5,682 nucleotides of DNA from Paracoccaceae bacterium (GTDB taxonomy: Bacteria > Pseudomonadota > Alphaproteobacteria > Rhodobacterales > Rhodobacteraceae), in assembly GCA_011523445.1 (NCBI GenBank), contig WTGT01000157.1, forward strand, positions 1 through 5,682. Direction: 5' to 3'. The stretch's first letter is position 1. The number at the start of each line of letters is the position of its first letter. A program made the translations under genes and the position numbers. The notes below the pieces were generated by a model. It worked only from the letters and a program-made list of their open reading frames with translations, was not told where the DNA came from and ran no database searches. This document shows, piece by piece, positions 1 through 5,682 of this stretch.

Positions 1-1148
1 GGGGGACCCTGACCTGCCTTTTCGGCAAGGTCGAATACCCGCGTTCGGTGTACCGGAACAGTCAGGTCCGGAACTCGGTCTGCCCCACTGACGAGGGTCT
101 TGGGCTGCTGGCCGGAAGGATGACGATTCCCGTCGGCAGGATGGTGACCCGTTTGCTTGCGGAGATGCCGGTCAGGACTGCCAAGGACATTTTTGACGGT
201 TTCGTCGGCGAATCCCCTGCGGTTTCCACCTGGCAGAAACTGTCGCGGATGGTTGACTGGTCCTGGCGGAATGTATCGGTCAAGGCACTTGCCGATATCC
301 GTGGTGACGAGGACATTCCCGAGGGTGCAAGGAGTGTTGTCCTGTCCCTTGATGGTGTCTATGTCCTTCTTCGGCCCGGTGAACATCCGATCGGCATGAC
401 CGGGGATGATGGACACAAGGGCAACTGGCGGGAAGCTTCCTGCGGGACGGTGACCTTTCTTGACGGTGACGGCGAACCCCTGCACACGATCAGCTCTGGC
501 TGGATGCCGGAACATCTGAAGGGGACATTGAAGAAATGGCTGTCGGACGAGTTCAATGTGATCATGGAGAAGCGTCCGGACCTGACCAGTGTCGGTGCCG
601 CTGATGGTGCGAAGGACAACTGGACTTTTTTGTCCGGCCAGGAAGTCGATGAGGAGATTGTCGACTTTTACCATGCGACGACCTATCTTTCGAAAGTTTC
701 GGAGCATGCGGTCTCGAAGGATGAATGGTACGGGAAGTGGCGTACCATCCTGCTGGAGGAAGACAATGGCGTTGACCGTGTTCTCGGAGCCATCCGGGGT
801 CTGTGCAACCGTGCTGGTGACGAGGGGTCAAGGGAGGAATTGCGTACGGTTTGGAATTACTTCAACGAGCGTCGTGGACGGATGCAGTATGCGGATCTCA
901 AGCGCCGTGGCCTGCCGATTGGCTCGGGTCATGTGGAAGCCGTCAACAAGACCCATGTCGGGGAGCGGATGAAGAGGTCGGGGATGCGTTGGAGCATGGC
1001 CGGTGGTCAGGCCATTCTGGGCATTCGCTCGTTGGTCAAGTCGGGCCGTTTTGACAAATCCTGGGAATATATCGTGGAGGAACTGAAGAGGAGAAAGCCT
1101 TCCAATGACAATTGGAATCCATGGCATGAAAAAAGGAAGGCAGCTTGA
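1..1148 (+). CDS. ISKra4-family transposase, 5'-truncated by the window edge
   Basis: DDE-type transposase that would cut and join the ends of its own insertion sequence. The reading frame is open from position 3 with no stop upstream, and residues read before the GTG at 48 (LFGKVEYPR, then VYRNS and CPTDEGLGL) match the conserved region preceding the core in ISKra4-like transposases. The GTG is therefore an internal valine and the true start lies left of the window. Visible length is about 381 residues; I estimate roughly 80-110 are missing. The likely catalytic triad, numbered from the GTG, is D102 (SLDG, codon at 351), D186 (AADGAKDNW, codon at 603) and E297 (GSGHVEA, codon at 936). Other family hallmarks are DFYHA at 206-210 and RMKRSGMRWS at 307-316. 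The frame is intact to TGA at 1146-1148. Base composition is clearly more GC-rich than the flanking genes, suggesting recent acquisition. Family call is by motif recognition. Confidence 0.88.
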   Translation, partial: GTLTCLFGKVEYPRSVYRNSQVRNSVCPTDEGLGLLAGRMTIPVGRMVTRLLAEMPVRTAKDIFDGFVGESPAVSTWQKLSRMVDWSWRNVSVKALADIRGDEDIPEGARSVVLSLDGVYVLLRPGEHPIGMTGDDGHKGNWREASCGTVTFLDGDGEPLHTISSGWMPEHLKGTLKKWLSDEFNVIMEKRPDLTSVGAADGAKDNWTFLSGQEVDEEIVDFYHATTYLSKVSEHAVSKDEWYGKWRTILLEEDNGVDRVLGAIRGLCNRAGDEGSREELRTVWNYFNERRGRMQYADLKRRGLPIGSGHVEAVNKTHVGERMKRSGMRWSMAGGQAILGIRSLVKSGRFDKSWEYIVEELKRRKPSNDNWNPWHEKRKAA

Positions 1149-1181
1149 TCGGGAAATGCACCGCAATACAGGAATCACACC
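1..1181 (+). mobile_element. Right part of an ISKra4-type insertion sequence (left end outside window)
   Basis: The transposase and its GC-rich DNA form the visible part of the element. The right boundary is not proven: composition turns AT-rich between about 1150 and 1190. I place a provisional end near 1181 because the reverse complement of 1170-1181 (GGGTGTGATTCC) begins with a G-run, as IS ends often do. The partner inverted repeat would lie left of the window and cannot be compared here. No target-site duplication can be assigned. Confidence 0.45.
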
Positions 1182-1277
1182 CTTTACAAACATATAAATG
1201 AATACTGTTTTGTTGCAAAAGGGGAACCAAAATCGAGGTTGTTCTAGGGATTGTCTGAATGATCAGGAGATGGTTTT
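1149..1277. other. AT-rich intergenic gap between converging transposase and rnhA
   Basis: This 129-base stretch lies between the stop of the transposase gene and the stop of rnhA, which is read from the other strand. It should contain the right end of the insertion sequence and the original chromosomal DNA downstream of rnhA. I see no convincing open reading frame or RNA gene. The only structure noted is the inverted repeat at 1262-1291, listed separately. Confidence 0.6.
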
Positions 1278-1291
1278 TCAAATATCCTGAT
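1262..1291 (+). terminator. Possible weak terminator hairpin between converging genes
   Basis: A perfect 7-base inverted repeat, ATCAGGA (1262-1268) and TCCTGAT (1285-1291), surrounds a 16-base loop containing the rnhA stop codon (complement of 1278-1280). On the + strand it is followed by a T-rich run (TTTCCTTTT), so it could stop transcripts leaving the insertion sequence. On the - strand no U-run follows, so it is a poor terminator for rnhA. The stem is short and the loop large, and chance is a real alternative. Confidence 0.25.
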
Positions 1292-2180
1292 TTCCTTTTG
1301 CGGCAGTATTTGCCAATTTGTCTGCTCTGTTATTACCTTCATTTTTATCGTGCCCCTTGACCCATTGCCATGTAACACAGTGCCTTGAAGAATTTTCATC
1401 AAGTTTTTGCCATAATTCCTTGTTCTGTACTGGTTTGCGAGAGGACAATTTCCAGTTGTTGGACTTCCATTTGTCTAGCCATTTTGTAATACCTTCAATC
1501 AGGTATTTGCTATCCGCATAAATTGTTATCTCGGAATTTTCAGGGAGACTTTCCAGGGCTTTAATAGCACTGGTTATTTCCATGCGATTGTTTGTCGTAT
1601 GTTCTTCAAAGCCTGACATTTCGTAGATCTGCTTCAATTGCCCACCAGACCAGGCTTCTACTACTACACCCCAACCACCTTTACCTGGATTACCAAGGCA
1701 GGAACCATCTGTATAGACAGTATATGTAGTGTTGTTGCTTGGTAGTATCTTTGTTATGCCCTTTGGCTTGGTTAAAGCCTCTCTTTTGGTTTCACTACCC
1801 TTGGTATTTGAAAGTTGCCAGGAGATGTTTCTCCTTGAATTCAGATAGTATAGGGTATTCCAAAGTTGATTGATACGACTCTGGTCTTCGAATAAAGGGA
1901 GTGAATTTTCATTAATCTGGTTATTCGCCTTACTCTCAAGACAATCCAAAATATACGAACTGTTGATGGATACCGCAATCGCTTCATTTCCTTCAGGTAA
2001 TGTAGACAGGGTTGTAATGGCCGCCAACAAATAAACCTCTCGCAGGGAGGAAGTTTCAAATGACCCGGTGAGTTCCTTGGTTGATTGTATGGGATTATCG
2101 GATTGTGGATTGATCAGAACTGACCAGTGACCTATACCCTTGCCTGCATGGTACTCGACTGAAATCAGGGCACTTGTCAT
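1278..2180 (-). CDS. rnhA: Ribonuclease HI with an extra, degenerate N-terminal RNase H-like domain
   Basis: Cytoplasmic endonuclease that cuts the RNA strand of RNA-DNA hybrids (R-loops, primers). The C-terminal domain, about residues 151-300, is a complete RNase HI. D158 (YTDGS), E201 (RMEI), D223 (YADS), H277 (KGHDKN) and D287 (NNRAD) match E. coli D10, E48, D70, H124 and D134; the last four share a constant offset of 153. The basic handle loop is present (WLDKWKSNNWK, 234-244). The usual enzyme is about 150 residues; this one is 300. Residues 1-135 appear to be a second copy of the same fold: W19 pairs with W170, AITTLSTLPE (54-63) with AIKALESLPE (205-214), Y76 with Y226, and W121 with W271. 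In this copy the catalytic positions fall on Y50 and N73, and no aspartate stands near the first site, so it should be inactive. The ATG at 2178-2180 lies 33 bases after ispH and has no Shine-Dalgarno sequence; no better in-frame start is visible. Probably cotranscribed with ispH. Confidence 0.95.
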   Translation of the reverse strand: MTSALISVEYHAGKGIGHWSVLINPQSDNPIQSTKELTGSFETSSLREVYLLAAITTLSTLPEGNEAIAVSINSSYILDCLESKANNQINENSLPLFEDQSRINQLWNTLYYLNSRRNISWQLSNTKGSETKREALTKPKGITKILPSNNTTYTVYTDGSCLGNPGKGGWGVVVEAWSGGQLKQIYEMSGFEEHTTNNRMEITSAIKALESLPENSEITIYADSKYLIEGITKWLDKWKSNNWKLSSRKPVQNKELWQKLDENSSRHCVTWQWVKGHDKNEGNNRADKLANTAAKGNQDI

Positions 2181-2213
2181 TGGAGGTGCGTGGAAATTTG
2201 ATCGAGGGTAAGA
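2181..2213 (-). other. ispH-rnhA junction: 33-base in-frame linker without a ribosome binding site
   Basis: Read on the coding strand, the ispH TAA (complement of 2214-2216) is followed by exactly 11 sense codons and then the rnhA ATG, all in one frame. The bases before the ATG are pyrimidine-rich (GCACCTCCA), the opposite of a Shine-Dalgarno sequence. rnhA may be translated by ribosomes that finish ispH and reinitiate, or by a leader-independent route. Readthrough of the TAA would give an IspH-RnhA fusion, but nothing in the sequence specifically points to that. Confidence 0.5.
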
Positions 2214-3170
2214 TTATGCTCGCAATTCCTTGGGCAAATTGAAGGTTACATTCTCCTTGATCGTTTCAAGTGAAACAAAATTCAGATTGAAGTGGTTGTT
2301 AAGGAAATCCTGGCATCGCTCAACGAGAATTTCCGGTGCACTGGCACCTGATGTAAGTCCGATGGTTTTAAATCTCCTGATAAAATTCAAATCCATTTGA
2401 TCGGGGCCTGAAATGAGTAGGGAAAAGGCACAACCGGATTGAATACCAACTTCTACCAGACGCTTGGTGTTCGAGGAGTTAGGGCTGCCTATGACAAATA
2501 GACATTCAATAAAAGGTGCAGCCTTCTTTACAGCTTCCTGACGGTTGGTAGTGGCATAACAAATGTCGGACTTATGAGGCCCCTTGATATTTGGAAATCT
2601 TTCTTTGAGGGCAACGATGATCGGAGCTATATCATCAACTGAAAGGGTCGTCTGGGTTACATAAGCTATTTTGTCAGGATTGTTCGGATTGAGCTTGGCA
2701 ACATCGTCAACCGTTTCAACGAGGTGAATTTCACCAGATTGCAATTGTCCCAAGGTTCCCAAGGTTTCCGGGTGACCGGCATGACCTATCATCACATTCT
2801 GCAATCCTTCCTTGTGATTTCTCTGGATTTCAACATGCACCTTTGAAACCAGTGGACAAATGGCATCAAAAAACTTGAGATTGCGGTTTTTTGCCTTCTT
2901 GATTACCGATTGGGCCACACCATGGGCTGATAGAACAACCGGACGATCATCAGGACACTCGTCCAGTGATTTCACAAAGACAACACCTTTTGCCCTAAGG
3001 GTATCCACAACAAACTTGTTGTGAACGATTTCGTGCCTGACATAAACGGGAGGCCCCCATTTGGCGAGGGATTGTTCGACTATTTCGACCGCCCTTTCCA
3101 CACCTGCACAAAATCCTCTCGGGGAAATCAGGTAAAGATCCAAATCTTGCTTTTCGGAAGGTGTAATCAT
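2214..3170 (-). CDS. ispH: 4-hydroxy-3-methylbut-2-enyl diphosphate reductase (IspH/LytB)
   Basis: Last enzyme of the MEP isoprenoid pathway. It reduces HMBPP to isopentenyl and dimethylallyl diphosphate with a [4Fe-4S] cluster, in the cytoplasm. At 318 residues it has the normal family length. The three cluster cysteines are C21 (PRGFCAGV), C105 (DAICPLV) and C204 (DICYATTNRQ). Substrate-binding and catalytic residues are also in place: H46 (RHEIVHN), H83 (SAHGV), H133 and E135 (GHAGHPE, the glutamate matching E. coli E126), T174 or T175 (VTQTTLSVD), S232/N234 (SPNSSNT) and the SGASAPE motif at 274-280. The residue before C105 is isoleucine where threonine (TCPLV) is usual, a mild oddity. 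The ATG at 3168-3170 is preceded by AGAGGT (complement of 3182-3187) at a spacing of 11 bases. It is first in the unit with rnhA; thrB, often between these two genes in Alphaproteobacteria, is missing. Confidence 0.97.
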   Translation of the reverse strand: MITPSEKQDLDLYLISPRGFCAGVERAVEIVEQSLAKWGPPVYVRHEIVHNKFVVDTLRAKGVVFVKSLDECPDDRPVVLSAHGVAQSVIKKAKNRNLKFFDAICPLVSKVHVEIQRNHKEGLQNVMIGHAGHPETLGTLGQLQSGEIHLVETVDDVAKLNPNNPDKIAYVTQTTLSVDDIAPIIVALKERFPNIKGPHKSDICYATTNRQEAVKKAAPFIECLFVIGSPNSSNTKRLVEVGIQSGCAFSLLISGPDQMDLNFIRRFKTIGLTSGASAPEILVERCQDFLNNHFNLNFVSLETIKENVTFNLPKELRA

Positions 3171-3192
3171 CAGATTTGTTTACCTCTATATC

Positions 3193-3232
3193 AGTATAAA
3201 CGGTTATTTATAGGTTAGTTGATATATTTCAA
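3193..3232 (-). promoter_or_regulatory. Candidate ispH promoter elements
   Basis: On the - strand, TTGAAA (complement of 3227-3232) resembles a -35 box. It is followed after 14 bases by TATAAA (complement of 3207-3212); this spacing is short. A second -10-like TATACT (complement of 3193-3198) has no good -35 partner. Either could serve ispH, but the region is so AT-rich that chance matches are expected. Confidence 0.22.
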
Positions 3233-3402
3233 AATAAAAGAAAAAAATTGTTCAGATTCTTTTTCAGACTTCAAAATTGGTTCAAACTATCAGGAACGAT
3301 ATTTACCAACCCGGGCAACAATCTTTTTGGAAATGTTGTTTTCAGGACTTGCTTGATTGTGTATTGACTCTAGCAAAAATAAATGACATGCCCTTTGGTA
3401 GG

Positions 3403-3430
3403 TTGAAAACAAAGGTTTTGCGCATATATC
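3403..3430 (+). promoter_or_regulatory. Candidate sigma-70-type promoter for rpoZ-rel
   Basis: TTGAAA at 3403-3408 (five of six consensus bases) is followed after 16 bases by TATATC at 3425-3430 (four of six). Transcription would begin near 3437, leaving a leader of about 33 bases before the rpoZ ATG. An alternative -35, TTGACT at 3364-3369, has no good -10 partner at normal spacing. The call rests on consensus resemblance alone. Confidence 0.33.
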
Positions 3431-3458
3431 AGAGACAAAAGTTTGTAAGGAATAATTT

Positions 3459-3462
3459 GGAG
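3459..3462 (+). promoter_or_regulatory. Ribosome binding site of rpoZ
   Basis: GGAG lies 7 bases before the ATG at 3470-3472, a good spacing. It supports that start, which also gives the conserved MARVT N-terminus of omega. Confidence 0.75.
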
Positions 3463-3469
3463 TTTCCAG

Positions 3470-3844
3470 ATGGCTCGTGTCACCACAGAGGATTGTATCG
3501 AAAAGGAACCAAACAGGTTCAAGTTGGTTATGCTGGCAGCCCAGAGGGCAAAGGAATTGTCGAATGGTGATTATCCAACCGTTGAACTGGATAATGACAA
3601 ACATACGGTGGTTGCCCTGAGAGAAATCGCCGAGGGAACACAACCGGTAGATTCTCTTCACCAAAGAGCTGTATACAAGCATCAGAAACATGCTGAAACA
3701 CCCCCTCTTGATGAAGAGGAGTTCAACTTCCAATTGGGATTGGATTCCTCCGACTATGGCGGCATAAAGGGAACCAGGGATTTTTCCTTTACCCCATTTG
3801 AAGATGATATGGGCAGTCTTAGTGACGAGGACGGAGAAAAATAA
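3470..3844 (+). CDS. rpoZ: RNA polymerase omega subunit
   Basis: Small subunit that binds the beta-prime subunit and helps assemble RNA polymerase. The conserved core is clear: MARVTTEDC at 1-9, PNRFKLVMLAAQRA at 14-27 and DNDKHTVVALREIAEG at 41-56. The protein has 124 residues, longer than E. coli omega (about 90) and closer to alphaproteobacterial forms. The extra length is a C-terminal tail from about residue 80 that is acidic and low in complexity (DEEE, EDD, DEDGEK), with no recognised domain. The N-terminal MARVT matters because omega residues 2-5 form part of the ppGpp-binding site 1 with beta-prime in E. coli, so this polymerase may respond directly to the product of the next gene. 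A good ribosome binding site precedes the ATG. Its 3' end overlaps the start of rel, which implies cotranscription and probably translational coupling. Confidence 0.96.
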   Translation: MARVTTEDCIEKEPNRFKLVMLAAQRAKELSNGDYPTVELDNDKHTVVALREIAEGTQPVDSLHQRAVYKHQKHAETPPLDEEEFNFQLGLDSSDYGGIKGTRDFSFTPFEDDMGSLSDEDGEK

Positions 3845-5682
3845 AATTACCAATGGTGACAATACCATTGAGTATGACTGGGATAATGTCCTAGAGGAAT
3901 TATTAGCGAAAATATCCTCCTATGAGGCCCATCCTGACACCGAGAAGGTCAGGGAAGCCTATTATTTCGCCTTTGAATGCCATAAGGACCAGAAAAGGAA
4001 ATCTGGTGAACCCTATTTTACGCATCTGGTTGCAGTAGCCAATATTCTTGCTGACAAACAGCTCCATTCAGACATCATAATCGCGGCCTTGCTGCATGAT
4101 TCAATCGAGGATACAGAAGGGATCGTCTATAAAAGCATCCAGAAGAAATTCGGGCATGAAATAGCCGGTATCGTAGATGGTGTAACCAAAATAACTGAGT
4201 TGAACCTGGATCCGACCGTACAAAAACAGGCTGCCAATGTTCAAAAACTTATAGTGGCCGTGGCCAAGGATGACCGGGTCATCCTGGTAAAGCTTGCCGA
4301 TCGTCTCCACAATCTACAGACCATTGAACATCTTTCCCCGGCCAAACAGCGTTTCAAGGCCAAGGAAACCATGGAATTCTATGCTCCGATTGCCGAACTT
4401 CTGGGATTGAGAGCATGGCATGATGAATTAGAGGACATAGCCTTTGAAATCCTGTATCCAAGAGCCCGTCAATCGGTGGTGAAATATATTGAGGAATTGA
4501 GGTGGACTGCTGAACAAAAAAATGTTTCTGCGGAACCCTTGATTGATCAAATCACCAAGCAGCTGGAACGAATGTTACTCCAAAAGGGTTTGACGGGAGT
4601 CAGAATCGAAAGCAGGGAAAAATTACCCTATTCCGTTTGGCGAAAAATGAGAACAGGGCGTAAGAAAATATCTTCCATATTCGATCTCTATGGCATCAGG
4701 ATAATTACCAGAATCGAGGATGATGTCTATGTTGCCCTTGGTGCCATTCACAATAAATGGCAAGCCTTGCCCAACAGGTTCAAGGATTACATCAGTCATC
4801 CCAAACCGAACGGTTATCGGTCGGTCCATACGACAGTAGCCTATGATACGGAACACCGTGTTGAGTTTCAGATCAGAACAAGATTGATGCATGAGGTTGC
4901 CGAGACAGGCATTGCCAATCATTGGCAGTACAAGGAGGGGGTTCAAATGGCCAACCCCTACATGGTCAATTCATCGGTTTGGAAACAGAAACTGGACAAT
5001 GTTTTAACTGAAAGTTCTGACAAGCTGGACTTTTTGGATCATCTCAGGGAAGAGATCAATGCCCGTAGTGTGTTCTGTTATACACCCTCCTTTGAGGTTG
5101 TCTGGCTTTCCAAGAATGCAACAATACTGGACTACGCCTATGAGCTGAACAGGGATCTGGGCAACAGGGCCATCAGCGCCACCATTGATGGTGAAGTAGT
5201 TCAATTGGACAATCAGGTGGTTAATGGCCAGGTTATCAACATCATAACGGCTCCCGACAATTACATTGATGAAAAAAAGAAACTCTGTGCCTCAACCAAG
5301 AAAAGCCAACGGTATATTGAGGAGCTTGAAGCTGAACTGAAGATCGATGAGGCTATTCAGTACGGCAGAAATACCCTTCGTCATTATCTGGAGGATAATG
5401 GTAAGGTATTTTCTGAAAAAGCGGTACGGACAGCAGCAGAAATACTCAAAATCAAGAGTGGTGATGAACTTCTGAGAAGAATTGGAAATCTGGAAATCAA
5501 TTCCAGGGATGTGTTGGTCGTGCTTTACCCTGACACATCACTATCAGCACCAACCAATGAAAGACCCGAACAATTGATCTTGGGAATAGACAAGGACACC
5601 CTTCCCGAGATGGCAACCTGTTGTTATCCTCTTCCCGGAGATCGAATTATCGGATTCCAAAATGATGACAATACCGTTACGG
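3822..5682 (+). CDS. rel: Bifunctional (p)ppGpp synthetase/hydrolase of the Rel/SpoT family, 3'-truncated by the window edge
   Basis: Makes and degrades the stringent-response alarmone (p)ppGpp. The frame is open from upstream of 3822 to the window end, giving about 620 residues; roughly the last 100 (ACT domain) are missing. Numbered from the GTG at 3822, the hydrolase site is intact: H68 (FTHLVAV), H92-D93 and E96-D97 (LLHDSIED), and D160 and N164 (ADRLHN). The synthetase site is also intact: D288 (FDLYGIRI) and E348 (VEFQIRT). The RFKD sequence at 319-322 fits the RxKD motif of bifunctional Rel/SpoT enzymes rather than the ExDD of RelA-only enzymes. A TGS domain follows (about 415-475), diverged from consensus, with N443 where histidine is normal. 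C600-C601 (TCCYPLPGD) mark the zinc-finger-like region. The start is uncertain: the GTG at 3822 overlaps rpoZ by 23 bases and an in-frame ATG at 3804 by 41; neither has a strong ribosome binding site, and homology begins only near 3882. Confidence 0.95.
   Translation, partial: MTRTEKNKITNGDNTIEYDWDNVLEELLAKISSYEAHPDTEKVREAYYFAFECHKDQKRKSGEPYFTHLVAVANILADKQLHSDIIIAALLHDSIEDTEGIVYKSIQKKFGHEIAGIVDGVTKITELNLDPTVQKQAANVQKLIVAVAKDDRVILVKLADRLHNLQTIEHLSPAKQRFKAKETMEFYAPIAELLGLRAWHDELEDIAFEILYPRARQSVVKYIEELRWTAEQKNVSAEPLIDQITKQLERMLLQKGLTGVRIESREKLPYSVWRKMRTGRKKISSIFDLYGIRIITRIEDDVYVALGAIHNKWQALPNRFKDYISHPKPNGYRSVHTTVAYDTEHRVEFQIRTRLMHEVAETGIANHWQYKEGVQMANPYMVNSSVWKQKLDNVLTESSDKLDFLDHLREEINARSVFCYTPSFEVVWLSKNATILDYAYELNRDLGNRAISATIDGEVVQLDNQVVNGQVINIITAPDNYIDEKKKLCASTKKSQRYIEELEAELKIDEAIQYGRNTLRHYLEDNGKVFSEKAVRTAAEILKIKSGDELLRRIGNLEINSRDVLVVLYPDTSLSAPTNERPEQLILGIDKDTLPEMATCCYPLPGDRIIGFQNDDNTVT

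Larger units (their letters stand above)
3171..3469. other. Divergent ispH / rpoZ intergenic region
   Basis: This 299-base AT-rich region separates two divergently read units and should hold both promoters. It contains an A-rich run at about 3231-3247, a repeated TTCAGA at about 3251-3268, and candidate promoter elements listed separately. Open frames exist across its right half on both strands, but they continue out of frame or antisense through rpoZ and resemble no protein I recognise. I see no tRNA, riboswitch or other RNA structure that I would defend. Confidence 0.6.

Noticed and set aside
48..50. GTG at 48 as the true start of the transposase
   Set aside because: The same frame is open to the window edge and the residues before it belong to the conserved family sequence, so the gene starts further left.
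828..1193. Open frames on the opposite strand of the transposase gene
   Set aside because: They lie over the conserved transposase frame, show no motifs, and are typical chance frames in GC-rich DNA.
3392..3415. CCTTTG / CAAAGG inverted repeat in the rpoZ leader region
   Set aside because: A 6-base stem with a 12-base loop overlapping a candidate -35 box; it is too weak to call an operator or attenuator, and an overlapping AAAAC/GTTTT pair competes with it.
3277..3570. Open frame of 97 residues on the + strand upstream of and overlapping rpoZ
   Set aside because: It overlaps rpoZ out of frame by about 100 bases, crosses the likely rpoZ promoter and ribosome binding site, and resembles no known protein.
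3290..3868. Long open frame (192 residues) on the - strand antisense to rpoZ
   Set aside because: It mirrors the well-supported rpoZ gene, has low-complexity hydrophobic composition with no recognised motif, and is best explained as an antisense shadow.
4101..4310. Short - strand frames inside rel (also near 4623-4946 and 5004-5204)
   Set aside because: They are antisense to the continuous, strongly conserved rel frame and have no independent support.

Overview
The window looks like chromosomal DNA of an alphaproteobacterium with moderate-to-low GC, with one insertion sequence next to conserved housekeeping genes. The lineage call is an inference from gene order. rpoZ followed directly by a bifunctional rel gene, and ispH followed by rnhA, are both arrangements I associate with Alphaproteobacteria. 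In many members thrB sits between ispH and rnhA; here it is absent. No rRNA, tRNA or CRISPR array is visible.

Layout: (1) Positions 1 to about 1180 hold the right part of an ISKra4-type insertion sequence. Its transposase gene (+) runs in from beyond the left edge and is visibly more GC-rich than the rest. (2) Positions 1149-1277 are a short AT-rich gap between converging genes. (3) Positions 1278-3170 (- strand) are a compact ispH-rnhA unit. ispH makes the last enzyme of the MEP isoprenoid pathway. rnhA makes an unusual 300-residue protein with two RNase H-like modules, and only the C-terminal one keeps catalytic residues. (4) Positions 3171-3469 are a divergent intergenic region that should carry the ispH and rpoZ promoters. 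(5) From 3470 to the right edge (+) are rpoZ and a long rel/spoT-type gene that overlaps it and runs out of the window.

rpoZ and rel belong together functionally. Rel makes and degrades (p)ppGpp, and the omega subunit keeps the N-terminal MARVT sequence that forms part of the ppGpp site on RNA polymerase in E. coli.

The observations most worth following are the apparent tandem duplication in RnhA with a catalytically dead N-terminal half, the histidine-to-asparagine change and wider consensus loss in the Rel TGS domain, and the rnhA start, which has no Shine-Dalgarno sequence and lies in frame with ispH. I see no wholly new multi-gene system.
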